Shown: positions 17,627 to 26,956 of the stretch, in pieces
How positions within the stretch are numbered: the stretch's first letter is position 1
How the letters are laid out: the number at the start of each line of letters is the position of its first letter
Origin: Sphingobium algorifonticola
Lineage (GTDB): Bacteria; Pseudomonadota; Alphaproteobacteria; Sphingomonadales; Sphingomonadaceae
Assembly (NCBI RefSeq): GCF_004005485.1
Contig: NZ_RZUL01000001.1
Location: 1,018,128-1,082,127 of the forward strand
Direction of reading: 5' to 3'
Length of the DNA: 64,000 nucleotides
Translations under genes and position numbers: made by a program
The notes under the pieces: generated by a model
Database searches by the model: none
What the model was told of the DNA's origin: nothing
Seen by the model: the letters and a program-made list of their open reading frames with translations, nothing else

Positions 17627-18586
17627 ATGGAAACACGGTCGAACAACGTACTGGTCGGGGCGGTAGTGCTGATACTGCTCGCCGCCATCATGATTGCCGC
17701 CTTCTGGTTCTCGCGCATATCGGGTGGCAGCGATGTTGAATATGACATCTACTTCAAGCAATCGGTAAACGGCCTCGCCAAGGGTTCTGCGGTAACCTTC
17801 GCGGGCGTCCCGTCGGGACAGATCAAGGATATCGAACTGTGGAAGCGCGACCCCGGCTTCGTGAAAGTCCGCATCACGGTCAAGGAAGGGACGCCGATCC
17901 TGCAAGGGACGACCGCCACCATTCAGGGCAGCTTTACCGGCCTTTCCGAAATCGTGCTGGATGGCGCGGTCAAGGGCGCGCCGCCTATTATCTGTCCCGA
18001 AACCAATCCCGAAGCGGCCTGCCCTGATGGCGTGCCGGTGATCCCGACCAAGCCGGGGGCTTTCGGCGAATTGCTCAACAGCGCGCCGCAACTTTTGCAG
18101 CGCCTTTCGACGCTGACCGAGCGGCTGACCGAACTCATGAACGACAAGAACCAGCAGAGTTTCGCCGGTATCCTGACCAATGTCGAAAAACTGTCGGGCA
18201 ATCTGGCCGATCGCGGGCCGGAAATCGCCGCGACGCTGGCCGAAACGCGCCTTGCCGTGCAGAAGGCAGGCATCGCCGCCGAGGAAATCGGCAAGCTTTC
18301 CGCTGCGACGACCGGCCTCATCAACGAAGACGGCAAGCCGCTCGTTTCGGATTTGCGCAAGACACTCGCATCGGCGAACAGGACGATCGACCAGCTTGAA
18401 AAGACGCTGGCCGAGGCGCAGCCGGGCGTCCGCGCCTTCTCGCAACAGACGATGCCCGAAGTCGGGTTGTTGATCACGGACCTGCGCGAGATGGCGCGTT
18501 CGGTTCGCGCCGTTTCCGAAAAGCTCGACCAGCAGGGTGCCGGATCGCTCATCGGTTCGCCCAAGCTGCCGGATTACAAGCCATGA
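17627..18586 (+). CDS. mlaD: MCE-domain lipid-binding protein MlaD
   Basis: A 319-residue protein with an N-terminal membrane anchor (about residues 9-27, VGAVVLILLAAIMIAAFWF), one MCE domain (about 38-118) containing the KGSAVTFAGVPSGQI segment, and a long helical C-terminal region (about 150-300) of the kind that forms a tunnel or needle in larger MCE proteins. It is the substrate-binding partner of MlaEF. Four bp overlap or near overlap links it to the lipoprotein gene. Confidence 0.92.
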   Translation: METRSNNVLVGAVVLILLAAIMIAAFWFSRISGGSDVEYDIYFKQSVNGLAKGSAVTFAGVPSGQIKDIELWKRDPGFVKVRITVKEGTPILQGTTATIQGSFTGLSEIVLDGAVKGAPPIICPETNPEAACPDGVPVIPTKPGAFGELLNSAPQLLQRLSTLTERLTELMNDKNQQSFAGILTNVEKLSGNLADRGPEIAATLAETRLAVQKAGIAAEEIGKLSAATTGLINEDGKPLVSDLRKTLASANRTIDQLEKTLAEAQPGVRAFSQQTMPEVGLLITDLREMARSVRAVSEKLDQQGAGSLIGSPKLPDYKP

Positions 18587-18597
18587 AAGGTGCCGAA

Positions 18598-19200
18598 ATG
18601 ATGCGCAATTCATCGAGGATACTGGCCGGAATGCTGCTTTGCACGGCATTGGCCGGCTGCGTTTCGTTCGGCGACAAGGCACCCACGCAGTTGCTTTCGC
18701 TCAGTTCGGATGCGCGCGTCGCGCCAGGCACGACGCGCATCGGCGGCAGTGGCAAAAGCATCACCGTGCTGCCGCCTGAAACGCCTAAGCAGCTTGATAC
18801 GGTGCGGGTGCCGGTGCAGGTCGATGCGGTATCGGTCGCTTATGTGAAGGACGCGCGATGGGTCGATAGTCCGCGTCAGATGTTCCAGCATCTGCTGTCG
18901 GAAACGATCGCGGCAAGCGGCAGCGCCATCGTGCTCGATCCCGGCCAGTACAGCGCCGACCCTGGCAGGCGTCTGCTGGGTGTCCTCGTCGATTTCGGAA
19001 TCGATGCGCGAACCAACAGTGCCATCGTTACCTATGATGCGACGCTTGCGCCGGTCGGTGGCCAGCCGGTGCAACGCAAGCGGTTTTCCGCCAGCGTCCC
19101 GGTCGGCACAATCGATGCGACCGGCGTCGGCAATCCGATCAACCAGGCTGCGAACAAGGTGGCAGCAGAGGTCGCCGCATGGGTCGGCACAACGGGATAG
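18598..19200 (+). CDS. ABC-type transport auxiliary lipoprotein (PqiC/MlaD partner-like)
   Basis: A 200-residue lipoprotein with a lipobox LAGC about residue 19-22 after a hydrophobic signal. It matches the auxiliary lipoprotein family seen downstream of mlaD in alphaproteobacteria, which is thought to sit in the outer membrane and contact the MCE tunnel. I start it at 18598 because AAAGG lies 7 bases upstream; an ATG at 18583 overlapping the mlaD stop is the alternative. A TALP-type segment VDAVSVAYVKDARWVDSPRQ is visible. Confidence 0.82.
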   Translation: MMRNSSRILAGMLLCTALAGCVSFGDKAPTQLLSLSSDARVAPGTTRIGGSGKSITVLPPETPKQLDTVRVPVQVDAVSVAYVKDARWVDSPRQMFQHLLSETIAASGSAIVLDPGQYSADPGRRLLGVLVDFGIDARTNSAIVTYDATLAPVGGQPVQRKRFSASVPVGTIDATGVGNPINQAANKVAAEVAAWVGTTG

Positions 19201-19324
19201 AGCACCCTGAAGTTCCGCTAAAAGACACAAAAGATTACATAATCGCCACGGAACGAATCGGATCGCGGCGGCTTCTTCGGTCAGTATCGCCCGCCTGCAT
19301 GGCCTGACCGATTGGAGCAACCCG

Positions 19325-19567
19325 ATGTCCCAGCCCCTGTCTCGTATCTTCCTACTCGGCGCAGCACTGGCCTCGGTCACGATGGTGGCCAGCTGCTCGC
19401 GCGGCGCGACACGCGGCGGCCTTATCGGCGGTGCTGGCGGTGCGGTCGTCGGCAGTGTCACCGGCCTCGGAACGACGGAAGGCGCGCTGATTGGCGGTGC
19501 CGCAGGGGCGGTGATCGGCGATGATCAGGATGACCGCCGCGACCGTCGCCGCCGCCGTCCGCGCTGA
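19325..19567 (+). CDS. Small glycine-zipper lipoprotein
   Basis: An 80-residue protein: lipoprotein signal with Cys about residue 24 (TMVASC), glycine-zipper repeats GGLIGGAGGAVVGSVTG and GALIGGAAGAVIG, and a highly charged Asp/Arg tail. Such Gly-zipper lipoproteins are common in alphaproteobacteria and insert in or stiffen the outer membrane; specific function unknown. Confidence 0.75.
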   Translation: MSQPLSRIFLLGAALASVTMVASCSRGATRGGLIGGAGGAVVGSVTGLGTTEGALIGGAAGAVIGDDQDDRRDRRRRRPR

Positions 19568-19571
19568 CCGC

Positions 19572-20078
19572 TCAGACGATCTGCATCACGCTCGCCGGGG
19601 TCAGACGGGGTAACAACGCGATCATTTCAGCCTTGGCTATGGCCACGCAGCCCTCGGTCGGTCGGGCATCGACCCAGCAATGGAAGAATATGGCGCTGCC
19701 TGCCGCCGGCATCGGCGGGGCGTCGTTATGGCCCAGCACGACGACGATGTCATAGGCTTGGTCGGTCCGATGCAGCGTTTCAGCCGAAAAGCGATGCGGC
19801 AGCTGTACCGGCCGATTATATTGTGGATCATCCACGCCATCCGACCAGCCGTCGCCGCTACGGGTCCAGCGCCATGGCAGCGTCAGAGGCCAGGGCAAGG
19901 TTACCCGTTCGGGTCGCAGCAGTGCGCCGCGTATTGGCCATGTGCCTAGCGGTGTGCACCCGTCCCCCTCACGCTTTTCATCCGCTGGACAGGCACCGCC
20001 TTTGCCGATCGCGCAGGGGATGTCGATATCGTCGAACCGCAGCCGACAAGCAGCGGTATCGACATGGATCACGCTCAT
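19572..20078 (-). CDS. L,D-transpeptidase-like YkuD domain protein
   Basis: A 168-residue YkuD-fold protein with the active-site segment HCWVDARPTEGCVAIAKAEM near residue 130, in which His and Cys are kept and the usual Ser before Gly-Cys is TEGC. The family cross-links peptidoglycan or attaches lipoproteins. No signal peptide is visible, which is odd for a wall enzyme and may mean an upstream start is missing. Its start overlaps the ribA stop by 4 bp. Confidence 0.75.
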   Translation of the reverse strand: MSVIHVDTAACRLRFDDIDIPCAIGKGGACPADEKREGDGCTPLGTWPIRGALLRPERVTLPWPLTLPWRWTRSGDGWSDGVDDPQYNRPVQLPHRFSAETLHRTDQAYDIVVVLGHNDAPPMPAAGSAIFFHCWVDARPTEGCVAIAKAEMIALLPRLTPASVMQIV

Positions 20079-21139
20079 AATTGATGTCCGGTCCGGTCGC
20101 GCTTCGTGGCAAGATAGCGGTCGTTATGCGGATTGGATTCGATGGCGAGGGGCAACCGTTCGGCCACCCGGATGCCCGCCGCTTCCAGCCCCGCAACCTT
20201 GGCGGGGTTGTTGGTGAGCAGGCGGACGGTATCGATGCCAAGCAGATCGAGCATTCGCGCCGCGACCGAAAAGTCGCGCGCGTCGATCGCGAAACCCAAA
20301 CGGACATTGGCATCCACGGTGTCGAACCCCTGATCCTGCAAGGCATAGGCGCGCAACTTGTTGACAAGGCCAATGCCGCGCCCTTCCTGCCGCAGATAAA
20401 GCAGCACACCCCAGGGCGCATCGGCGATGCGGTGCAGCGCCTCATCCAGTTGCGGCCCGCAATCGCATTTCAGCGATCCCAGTGCGTCGCCGGTCAGGCA
20501 TTCGCTGTGCAGCCGCACGACGGGCGGAGAGGCGTCGCGCCTGCCGACGATCAGCGCGACATGTTCGCGCGGTTCCTCCGGGCTGCGGAACGCGACGATT
20601 TCCGCCGACTCGCTCGCGGCCACAGGCAGGTGCGCGCGGGTGGCAATCTGCAACCGCGCCGCGCTGTCATAGGCGGAGATGTCTGCGGCGGTGACATCGG
20701 CATCCACCGCGCCGTCCGCATCGCCGATGAAAAACGCGGGCAGTATTCCGGCGAGCCGGGCGAGCCGGAGCGCCGCCGCCGCCGCCATCGGCGCGGCCAG
20801 CGCCCGTGCACGGAACGGTCCTTTCAGGGGGGAGGCGAGGTCGCGCACGGGATCGGCAATCGCCATTGCGACGTCACCGTCGATCCACGGAACCCGGGCG
20901 ATCTGCACCGGCATTTCCGGGTCGGCGGCATCGCGCTGGTTCGCGAGCTTCAGCGTCTGCGCCCGCGCCGCCGAAATCAGCAAGTCCGCGCGGGAGTCGG
21001 GATCAAACTGCGTCAGGGTGACGGCGTCCGCGCCTTCGATCGCCATCACCCGCACTGCACCGTCGTGCGCGCCGATGCGGACCGGCCAGCCACGGCGCAG
21101 CGCATCGATGGCGCGGGCGGCGGCGCGCGGGTCGGTCAT
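20075..21139 (-). CDS. ribA: GTP cyclohydrolase II with degenerate N-terminal RibB-like domain
   Basis: About 354 residues. The C-terminal part, from residue 150 or so, holds the GTP cyclohydrolase II zinc site CLTGDALGSLKCDCGPQL and the motif LYLRQEGRGIGLVNKL, then TNNPAKV, all expected for riboflavin synthesis from GTP. The N-terminal 150 residues recall a dihydroxybutanone-phosphate synthase domain, but the acidic DDEDRE motif is absent (GWPVRIGAHDGAVRV instead), so that half looks inactive. I start at the ATG at 21139; the frame is open to 21178. It begins 8 bp after xth stops. Confidence 0.88.
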   Translation of the reverse strand: MTDPRAAARAIDALRRGWPVRIGAHDGAVRVMAIEGADAVTLTQFDPDSRADLLISAARAQTLKLANQRDAADPEMPVQIARVPWIDGDVAMAIADPVRDLASPLKGPFRARALAAPMAAAAALRLARLAGILPAFFIGDADGAVDADVTAADISAYDSAARLQIATRAHLPVAASESAEIVAFRSPEEPREHVALIVGRRDASPPVVRLHSECLTGDALGSLKCDCGPQLDEALHRIADAPWGVLLYLRQEGRGIGLVNKLRAYALQDQGFDTVDANVRLGFAIDARDFSVAARMLDLLGIDTVRLLTNNPAKVAGLEAAGIRVAERLPLAIESNPHNDRYLATKRDRTGHQL

Positions 21140-21146
21140 CGGCGTG

Positions 21147-21944
21147 TCAGAACGCGAACTCGGTGATGATCGGCACATGGTCCGATGGCCGCGCCCAGCC
21201 GCGGGCAGGCTCCACCACGCGGTGGCTTACGGCCTTGTCGGCAAGACTGCGGCTGACCCACATATGGTCCAGCCGTCGCCCGCGATCGCTCTCGGACCAG
21301 TCTCGCGCGCGATAGCTCCACCAGGTATAAAGGCGTTCGGGTGCCGGAACGAAATGACGCCCCAGATCGACCCAGTCGTGCGAAGCCTGCAGGCGCGCCA
21401 GCAGCGCGATTTCGACAGGCGTGTGGCTCACTGTATTGATGAGAGCCTTGTGGCTCCACACATCGCATTCGAGAGGGGCGATGTTGAAATCGCCCGTCAG
21501 GATGGTCGGCTTGTCCGACAGCGCGGAGGACCATTCGATCATCCGCTCCAGGAAATCCAGCTTTTGCCCGAACTTTGGGTTGATCGTGCGGTCGGGCTCC
21601 TCGCCCCCTGCGGGCACATAGACATTTTCGAGCCGCACGCCATTGTCGAGCCGCACGCCGATATGACGCGCCTCGCCGTTCGCCTGCCAGTCCAGCCGGT
21701 CGTCCTCGCGGATCGGAATACGGCTGACGATCGCGACGCCGTGGTGCATCGGCTGACCGTTCAGCATCTGGTGATTATAGCCATATTGGCGGAACAGCCC
21801 GGCCGGGAAGGTGTCGTTGACCACCTTCGTTTCCTGCAGGCACAGGATGTCGGGACCTTCTTCGGCCAGAAAACGCTCGACGATGTCGAGCCGCGCGCGG
21901 ACGGAGTTGATGTTCCAGGAAGCGATGCTGATCGTGTCGGCCAT
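21147..21944 (-). CDS. xth: Exodeoxyribonuclease III
   Basis: A 265-residue AP endonuclease/exonuclease with the family motifs LQETKVVNDTFP near residue 36, GDFNIAPLECDVW near 152 and the catalytic SDHVPIITEF at the end. It repairs abasic sites and blocked 3' ends. It heads a minus-strand pair with ribA. Confidence 0.94.
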   Translation of the reverse strand: MADTISIASWNINSVRARLDIVERFLAEEGPDILCLQETKVVNDTFPAGLFRQYGYNHQMLNGQPMHHGVAIVSRIPIREDDRLDWQANGEARHIGVRLDNGVRLENVYVPAGGEEPDRTINPKFGQKLDFLERMIEWSSALSDKPTILTGDFNIAPLECDVWSHKALINTVSHTPVEIALLARLQASHDWVDLGRHFVPAPERLYTWWSYRARDWSESDRGRRLDHMWVSRSLADKAVSHRVVEPARGWARPSDHVPIITEFAF

Positions 21945-22011
21945 GCCCCTCCCCTAGGGGGCAAAATCGGTCATCGCAACCCGTGTCGGGCGCGATCCGC
22001 CGCGCAAGGAA

Positions 22012-22045
22012 AGACCCCCGCTCCGGGGGCGTGGAACGGGGGTCT
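22012..22045 (-). terminator. Possible terminator between lolA and xth
   Basis: Nine-base inverted repeat AGACCCCCG (22012-22020) / CGGGGGTCT (22037-22045) with a 16-base loop. On the minus strand it is followed by TTCCTT. It would end the lolA transcript. Confidence 0.45.
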
Positions 22046-22206
22046 CGATCGCGCCATCATGCGCTTCGCGACAAGAGACGGCGGCTGGGTAACAGGGGGG
22101 AAATCCCAGGGGCCGCTCTTGCCGTGGGTCTGTTATTAGCGGCCCGGATATGAGCGGCAGATGAACGGAAATGTTCAGCATGCGGCCCATGCATTTTTTG
22201 CCGCGA

Positions 22207-22827
22207 TCAGCGCGTCCGCGGGCGCGGGTCGGTCCAGCGAAACACCGAATCGGCAATCGGCATGCCGTAGCGATGGTTGGAAAGGCGGATGGTGGTGCGA
22301 TTGTTCTGCGAATCGAGCGCAACCCAGCCATAAAGTTCCAGCCCGGCAGGGGCGGCGGCTTTGCGCTTGAACACCAGCGTGATCGTGCCGAACTCGGGGC
22401 GCTTGGGATCGCGTGCCTCTACGCTCAATATGCTTGCGTCCCCGGTCTGGATCACCTTGCCAAACCGGGACAGATCCTTCGAAGGGTCGAGCAGCGCACC
22501 CAGCGGCGAACTGCCAATCGGCCAGCGTTGCACCTGCCGCACATCATAATCGATCATGGTCAGCGCCTTGCCGTCGCCGACGATCAGCAGCGACACGCCC
22601 TTCTGATACTGAAAGCGAATCTTGCCCGGTTGCTTGAGCGTCAGTTGACCAGTCACGCTGCGGCCATTGCGGTCTGTCTGGGTAAAATCGGCGGTCATCG
22701 TCGTGACGGCGCGAATATAGGCGTTCACCTTCGCCAGCTCGGACGCGGGTTGTTGCTGCGCGGAGGCGGGCAGGGTAGCCGAAAGCGCAAGCGGAACAGC
22801 GGCAAGGGCAAGAGCCATGCGCTTCAT
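22207..22827 (-). CDS. lolA: LolA-like outer-membrane lipoprotein carrier
   Basis: A 206-residue periplasmic protein: signal peptide MKRMALALAAVPLALSATLP then ASA, followed by the LolA fold (VTTMTADFTQTDRNGRSVTGQL, GKIRFQYQKGVSLLIVGDGK). Family members ferry lipoproteins from LolCDE to the outer membrane. The start at 22827 has GGAG about 9 bases upstream; the frame is open to 22935, but only this start gives a signal peptide. Confidence 0.85.
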   Translation of the reverse strand: MKRMALALAAVPLALSATLPASAQQQPASELAKVNAYIRAVTTMTADFTQTDRNGRSVTGQLTLKQPGKIRFQYQKGVSLLIVGDGKALTMIDYDVRQVQRWPIGSSPLGALLDPSKDLSRFGKVIQTGDASILSVEARDPKRPEFGTITLVFKRKAAAPAGLELYGWVALDSQNNRTTIRLSNHRYGMPIADSVFRWTDPRPRTR

Positions 22828-23017
22828 GATGTCATCTCCAGATCGTTGATATGCGGTCGCACTAGCGGCGCGGCGTTGAACCCGTGGTGAACCTGTCCCC
22901 GTCCGAACTTCCCTCCGTTTGCCAATATCCCGCATGGCGAGTCGCCGTTCTGCTGGAACATCGTGATGGTACGCTTAGGGAGGATGACGGGCGATTGGGC
23001 TGTAGGATGGGGGACTT

Positions 23018-23431
23018 TCAACCAAATACCAAACAGCAGTTTCCGGCACGATCAATGGAGAAATCGCATTGGCGCAATACATCCATGCCAATCAAGGCGG
23101 CAAAATGTTCGCTGCTTTTCAAGCTGAAGCCATAGGTTTCCTCAAAAATGAACGGCAGGGCATTGGCGGCACTATTGTCGGGAAAAAGACCTATGCGGAA
23201 AATGAATCGTTCCGCATGGCCAAGGCCGTGCGCAGACTGAAGGGGTCGTTTTCCATGCGATTCTAGGCGCAGTTCTTCTGCAATGCGTTGGTCTATGGCG
23301 CTGACGGTCGCCCCGGTATCGACCAAGGCGGTCGCCGTGACATGAGTCAAATCGGCGGGATTGTCAGCGCCGAATATGTACACAGGCAAGACTATCCGAC
23401 GGTTATCGTGTCGCCATCTAATTTCCGACAT
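23018..23431 (-). CDS. Retropepsin-like aspartic protease
   Basis: A 137-residue protein with the aspartic protease motif ALVDTGATVSAIDQRIAEEL near residue 36 and a second conserved element LIGMDVLRQCDFSIDRAGN near 113. One-domain retropepsins form dimers. No signal peptide is seen, so it is probably cytoplasmic. Its start overlaps the end of the preceding 82-residue gene by 14 bp. Local GC is lower than the flanks, hinting at transfer. Confidence 0.75.
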   Translation of the reverse strand: MSEIRWRHDNRRIVLPVYIFGADNPADLTHVTATALVDTGATVSAIDQRIAEELRLESHGKRPLQSAHGLGHAERFIFRIGLFPDNSAANALPFIFEETYGFSLKSSEHFAALIGMDVLRQCDFSIDRAGNCCLVFG

Positions 23432-23666
23432 GCGAGAAAAATCCCAGATCGATGGGTTCCTCGGTCACTTCCTGAATGGAAAAGATGCCGTCTTCAAATG
23501 CCCTTTTGGCGTAGCGGTAGGCATCGCCGGGCTTGTCGAAAAACTCGATGACGCTCCGGTTTTTCATCAGCGCATATTGCCCCGCATGGCTTTCCACATA
23601 TTCTCGCAGGTGCCGCAGAAAGAAGTCATAATTGGCATCGACTTCGATCGCTAATGGTTGGCTCAC
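23418..23666 (-). CDS. Small hypothetical protein paired with the retropepsin gene
   Basis: An 82-residue acidic protein (VDANYDFFLRHLREYVESHA, then EFFDKPGDAYRYAKRAFEDG) of unknown function, with a predicted alpha/beta fold. It overlaps the retropepsin gene by 14 bp, so the two are translationally coupled. It might be the protease's substrate or partner, which is only an inference from the overlap. Confidence 0.65.
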   Translation of the reverse strand: MSQPLAIEVDANYDFFLRHLREYVESHAGQYALMKNRSVIEFFDKPGDAYRYAKRAFEDGIFSIQEVTEEPIDLGFFSHVGN

Positions 23667-23765
23667 GGCTTATCCCCTTCTCCTGTAAGCTATCATATCC
23701 GGGGGCAACGCGATCAGAATAGAGCGGCCTCTGCGACGAAAGGACTCAAATATGAGTCGAGCCGT

Positions 23766-26093
23766 TCACAACGGATTTCCGCTCTCATCTCGCAGCACGT
23801 CCCGCCGTCCCACATGGTTGGGCGGGCCGACGAGGCCTTCTTCCTCCATGCGTTCGATCAGCCGGGCGGCGCTGTTGTAGCCGACACGGAGCTGGCGTTG
23901 CAGCCAGCTTGTCGAGGCTTTCTGATTCTCGAACACCAACTGGCATGCCTTGCGGTAAAGCTGCGCGTCGGGGCTGTCGTCGCCCAGGTCGACGCCGTCG
24001 AGGGCAAAGCTGCCTTCTTCGGGTTCCTCGGTCACCGCGGAAATATAATCGGGCTTGCCCTGCGCGCGCCAGTGATCGGCGACCAGGCGCACTTCGTCGT
24101 CGCTGACGAAGGGGCCATGGACGCGGGTCAGCTGCTTGCCGCCCGCCATATACAGCATGTCGCCTTTGCCCAGCAGCTGCTCTGCCCCCTGTTCGCCCAA
24201 AATGGTGCGGCTGTCGATTTTCGACGTCACGAAGAAACTGATGCGCGTCGGCAGGTTGGCCTTGATGACGCCGGTGATGACGTCGACCGAGGGGCGCTGC
24301 GTCGCGAGGATCAGGTGGATGCCCGCCGCCCGCGCTTTCTGTGCCAGTCGCTGGATGAGAAACTCGACTTCCTTGCCTGCGGTCATCATCAGGTCGGCAA
24401 GCTCGTCCACCACGACGACGATCTGCGGCAACGGCTGAAAGTCGAGCTGTTCCTCTTCGTAGATCGGCTGGCCGGTTTCCGGGTTATATCCGGTCTGGAC
24501 GCGGCGGCCGAGCGGCTTGCCCTTCGCCTTGGCGGCGCGAACCTTCTCGTTGTAATTGGCGAGGTTGCGCACGGAGATCGACGCCATCATGCGATAGCGG
24601 TCCTCCATCTGCTCGACGGCCCATTTCAGCGCGCGGATCGCCTTCTGCGGTTCGGTGACGACGGGCGACAGCAGGTGCGGAATATCGTCATAGGTCGAAA
24701 GCTCCAGCATCTTGGGGTCGATCATGATGAGGCGAAGCTGGTCGGGCGTCATCCGGTAGAGCAGCGACAGGATCATGCAGTTGAGACCCACCGACTTGCC
24801 CGATCCCGTCGTGCCCGCGATCAGCAGATGCGGCATCGGGGCAAGATCGGCAATCACCGCATCGCCGGAAATATTCTTGCCCAGCACGATCGGAAGCGCA
24901 GCATGCTGATCGGCGAACTGGTCGCTTTCGATCAGCTCCCGCAGGACGACCGATTCGCGTTTGGCATTGGGCAGCTCGATCCCGATGACGGTCCGGCCTG
25001 GGATGGTCGCGACACGGGCGGAGAGCGCAGACATGTTGCGCGCGATATCGTCGGCCAGCGCCACGACGCGGCTTGCCTTGATCCCGGCGGCGGGTTCCAG
25101 CTCATACATGGTGACGACCGGGCCGGGCTTCACTTCGGTGATGTGGCCTTTCACATGAAAATCGTCGAGCACGCTTTCGAGCAGACGGGCGTTGCGCTCC
25201 AGCGCGGCCTTGTCGATCTTCACGGCCTGGCTCGGTGCGGCCTGCGTCAGCAGATCGGTCGAGGGCAGGGCACCTTGCCCGAACAGGTCGTCCTGCCGTG
25301 AGACGGGTGCGAAGGGGCGGGGCGGGGCGGCTGGCTTTGGCGTCTGGATGGTGATCGGCGGTTTCGGCTCGTTCGATACCGCGCGACGCGGGGCTGCTTC
25401 GCGCGCCTCCGGCAGTGGGCTTTCGCCTGCGTCGCGTGCGGGCAGGCGCGGCAGCGCAAAGCGCGGCATGCTGGGCCGCGTCAGGTGAATCAGCGGCTTT
25501 TCCAGCGCCAGGCTGCGATACCACAGCCGTCCGCCGACCACGAGCGTCAGCACAGTCAGCGTGCCGGTGATCCAGGATTGCGCGGTGTCGGGCGCCATGG
25601 CCGTCAGGCTGAAGATGCCGCGTGCCGTCAGCAGGCCAACGATGCCGCCCCATCCCGCGGGCAGCGCGACCAGCGGCTCTGCCTGAAACAGCGCCAGCCC
25701 GATGCCGACCAATATGATGCCCGTTACGCACCGGCCAACCTGCCCCTGCCATCCGGCCATGTCCTGATCGCCCCACAGCCGCCGCGCACACACGAGGATG
25801 AGGGGCAGCAGCAACGCACCCGGCACGCCCAGCAGCCACAACAGAAAATCGGCAACATAGGCCCCCGGTGCCCGCATGACATTCTGCGCCGTGCCGCCCG
25901 CCACTGTGTTCATGGAAGGATCGCTTGGCTGATAGCTGAGCAGCGCGAGCAACAGGAACAGGGCGAAGGCATAGAGCGCGATCGAGCCGATCAACGCGCC
26001 GCTGCGGATCAGGCTGCGTTTCAGCATATGCCGCCATTCCGGCGTGCGCTTCGATGCCCGGCTGGCCACCATGATCCCCGTTTCGTGCTTCAA
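23766..26093 (-). CDS. ftsK: DNA translocase FtsK
   Basis: A 775-residue protein: four or so N-terminal membrane helices (residues about 25-180), a short Pro-rich linker, the motor domain with Walker A AGTTGSGKSVGLN near 430 and Walker B IVVVVDELADLMM near 558, and the C-terminal gamma winged-helix (STSWLQRQLRVGYNSAARL) that reads KOPS sites. It pumps chromosome dimers at the septum for XerCD resolution. The linker is shorter than in E. coli, as usual for alphaproteobacteria. Confidence 0.95.
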   Translation of the reverse strand: MKHETGIMVASRASKRTPEWRHMLKRSLIRSGALIGSIALYAFALFLLLALLSYQPSDPSMNTVAGGTAQNVMRAPGAYVADFLLWLLGVPGALLLPLILVCARRLWGDQDMAGWQGQVGRCVTGIILVGIGLALFQAEPLVALPAGWGGIVGLLTARGIFSLTAMAPDTAQSWITGTLTVLTLVVGGRLWYRSLALEKPLIHLTRPSMPRFALPRLPARDAGESPLPEAREAAPRRAVSNEPKPPITIQTPKPAAPPRPFAPVSRQDDLFGQGALPSTDLLTQAAPSQAVKIDKAALERNARLLESVLDDFHVKGHITEVKPGPVVTMYELEPAAGIKASRVVALADDIARNMSALSARVATIPGRTVIGIELPNAKRESVVLRELIESDQFADQHAALPIVLGKNISGDAVIADLAPMPHLLIAGTTGSGKSVGLNCMILSLLYRMTPDQLRLIMIDPKMLELSTYDDIPHLLSPVVTEPQKAIRALKWAVEQMEDRYRMMASISVRNLANYNEKVRAAKAKGKPLGRRVQTGYNPETGQPIYEEEQLDFQPLPQIVVVVDELADLMMTAGKEVEFLIQRLAQKARAAGIHLILATQRPSVDVITGVIKANLPTRISFFVTSKIDSRTILGEQGAEQLLGKGDMLYMAGGKQLTRVHGPFVSDDEVRLVADHWRAQGKPDYISAVTEEPEEGSFALDGVDLGDDSPDAQLYRKACQLVFENQKASTSWLQRQLRVGYNSAARLIERMEEEGLVGPPNHVGRRDVLRDESGNPL

Positions 26094-26153
26094 ATGTTCC
26101 GCTGCGCCCTTGTCCGTTAATCATGACTCCACGTCAAGAGTCCGGGGCAATTG

Positions 26154-26474
26154 TCAATGATCGCCGGTCAGCTTCAGTCCCACGATACAGGCGACCAGCA
26201 ACAATATCAGCCCCAGCCGCACGATACCCAGGGACTCCGCCCCGGTGGCGACACCCACCAGCAACGTGCCCACCGCGCCGATGCCGACCCATATGGCATA
26301 AGCGGTGCCGAGCGGAATAGTGCGTGCCGCCTGATCCAGCAGGCTGAAGCTGATGAAGGCACAGACGAGGAAGCCTGCGCTCCAGCCCAGATGACGAAAG
26401 CCGTCGGCATAGCGCAGACAGGTTGTGAACCCGACTTCGAACAGTCCCGCGCCAAGCAGCATCAGCCATGCCAT
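26154..26474 (-). CDS. Small multidrug resistance (SugE/Gdx-like) transporter
   Basis: A 106-residue four-helix membrane protein with the catalytic Glu in GAGLFEVGFTTCLR near residue 13 and the SugE/Gdx-like loop PLGTAYAIWVGIGAVGT near 54. That subgroup exports guanidinium in several bacteria. It follows the GNAT gene with a 2-bp gap, so it is the last gene of a three-gene operon (EamA transporter, GNAT, SMR). Confidence 0.85.
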   Translation of the reverse strand: MAWLMLLGAGLFEVGFTTCLRYADGFRHLGWSAGFLVCAFISFSLLDQAARTIPLGTAYAIWVGIGAVGTLLVGVATGAESLGIVRLGLILLLVACIVGLKLTGDH

Positions 26475-26476
26475 CT

Positions 26477-26956
26477 TCAGGTCTCCGCCAGGGCGACCAG
26501 CGCGTTGCCGTCAAGGCGCTGGAGCGTCCATTCGTCCATGGGCTGCGCGCCTATTGCGCGATAAAAGTCTATTGCGGGCGTGTTCCAGTCCAGCACCGAC
26601 CATTCCAGACGGGCGCAATCGCGCGCCAGGGCTATCTGCGCCAGCCGCACGAGCAGCGCCTTGCCTGCGCCCGATCCGCGCGCCTCGGGGGAAACGAACA
26701 GGTCCTCCAGATAGATGCCGGGTCGCCCCTCGAACGTCGAGAAATTGTGGAAGAAGAGTGCGAAGCCGACGGCCACCGCACCCCGCTCTGCAATCAGCAC
26801 TTCGGCCATGGGCCGGGGCCCGAACAGGTGGCGGTCCAGCGTGGCGCGGTCGACGCGCACGGCATGCGACAGCTTTTCATAGGCCGCGAGCGCCAGGATG
26901 AAGCCGTGGATCGCGTCGATATCGTCCGGTGTCGCCTCTCGGATCGCAATGGTCAT
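26477..26956 (-). CDS. GNAT family N-acetyltransferase
   Basis: A 159-residue acetyltransferase with the acetyl-CoA motif A sequence EDLFVSPEARGSGAGKALLV near residue 83 and the terminal motif NTPAIDFYRAIGAQPMDEW near 129. It resembles the diamine/spermidine-acetyltransferase-like (SSAT) subgroup. Its start overlaps the end of the EamA transporter gene by 4 bp. Confidence 0.85.
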   Translation of the reverse strand: MTIAIREATPDDIDAIHGFILALAAYEKLSHAVRVDRATLDRHLFGPRPMAEVLIAERGAVAVGFALFFHNFSTFEGRPGIYLEDLFVSPEARGSGAGKALLVRLAQIALARDCARLEWSVLDWNTPAIDFYRAIGAQPMDEWTLQRLDGNALVALAET

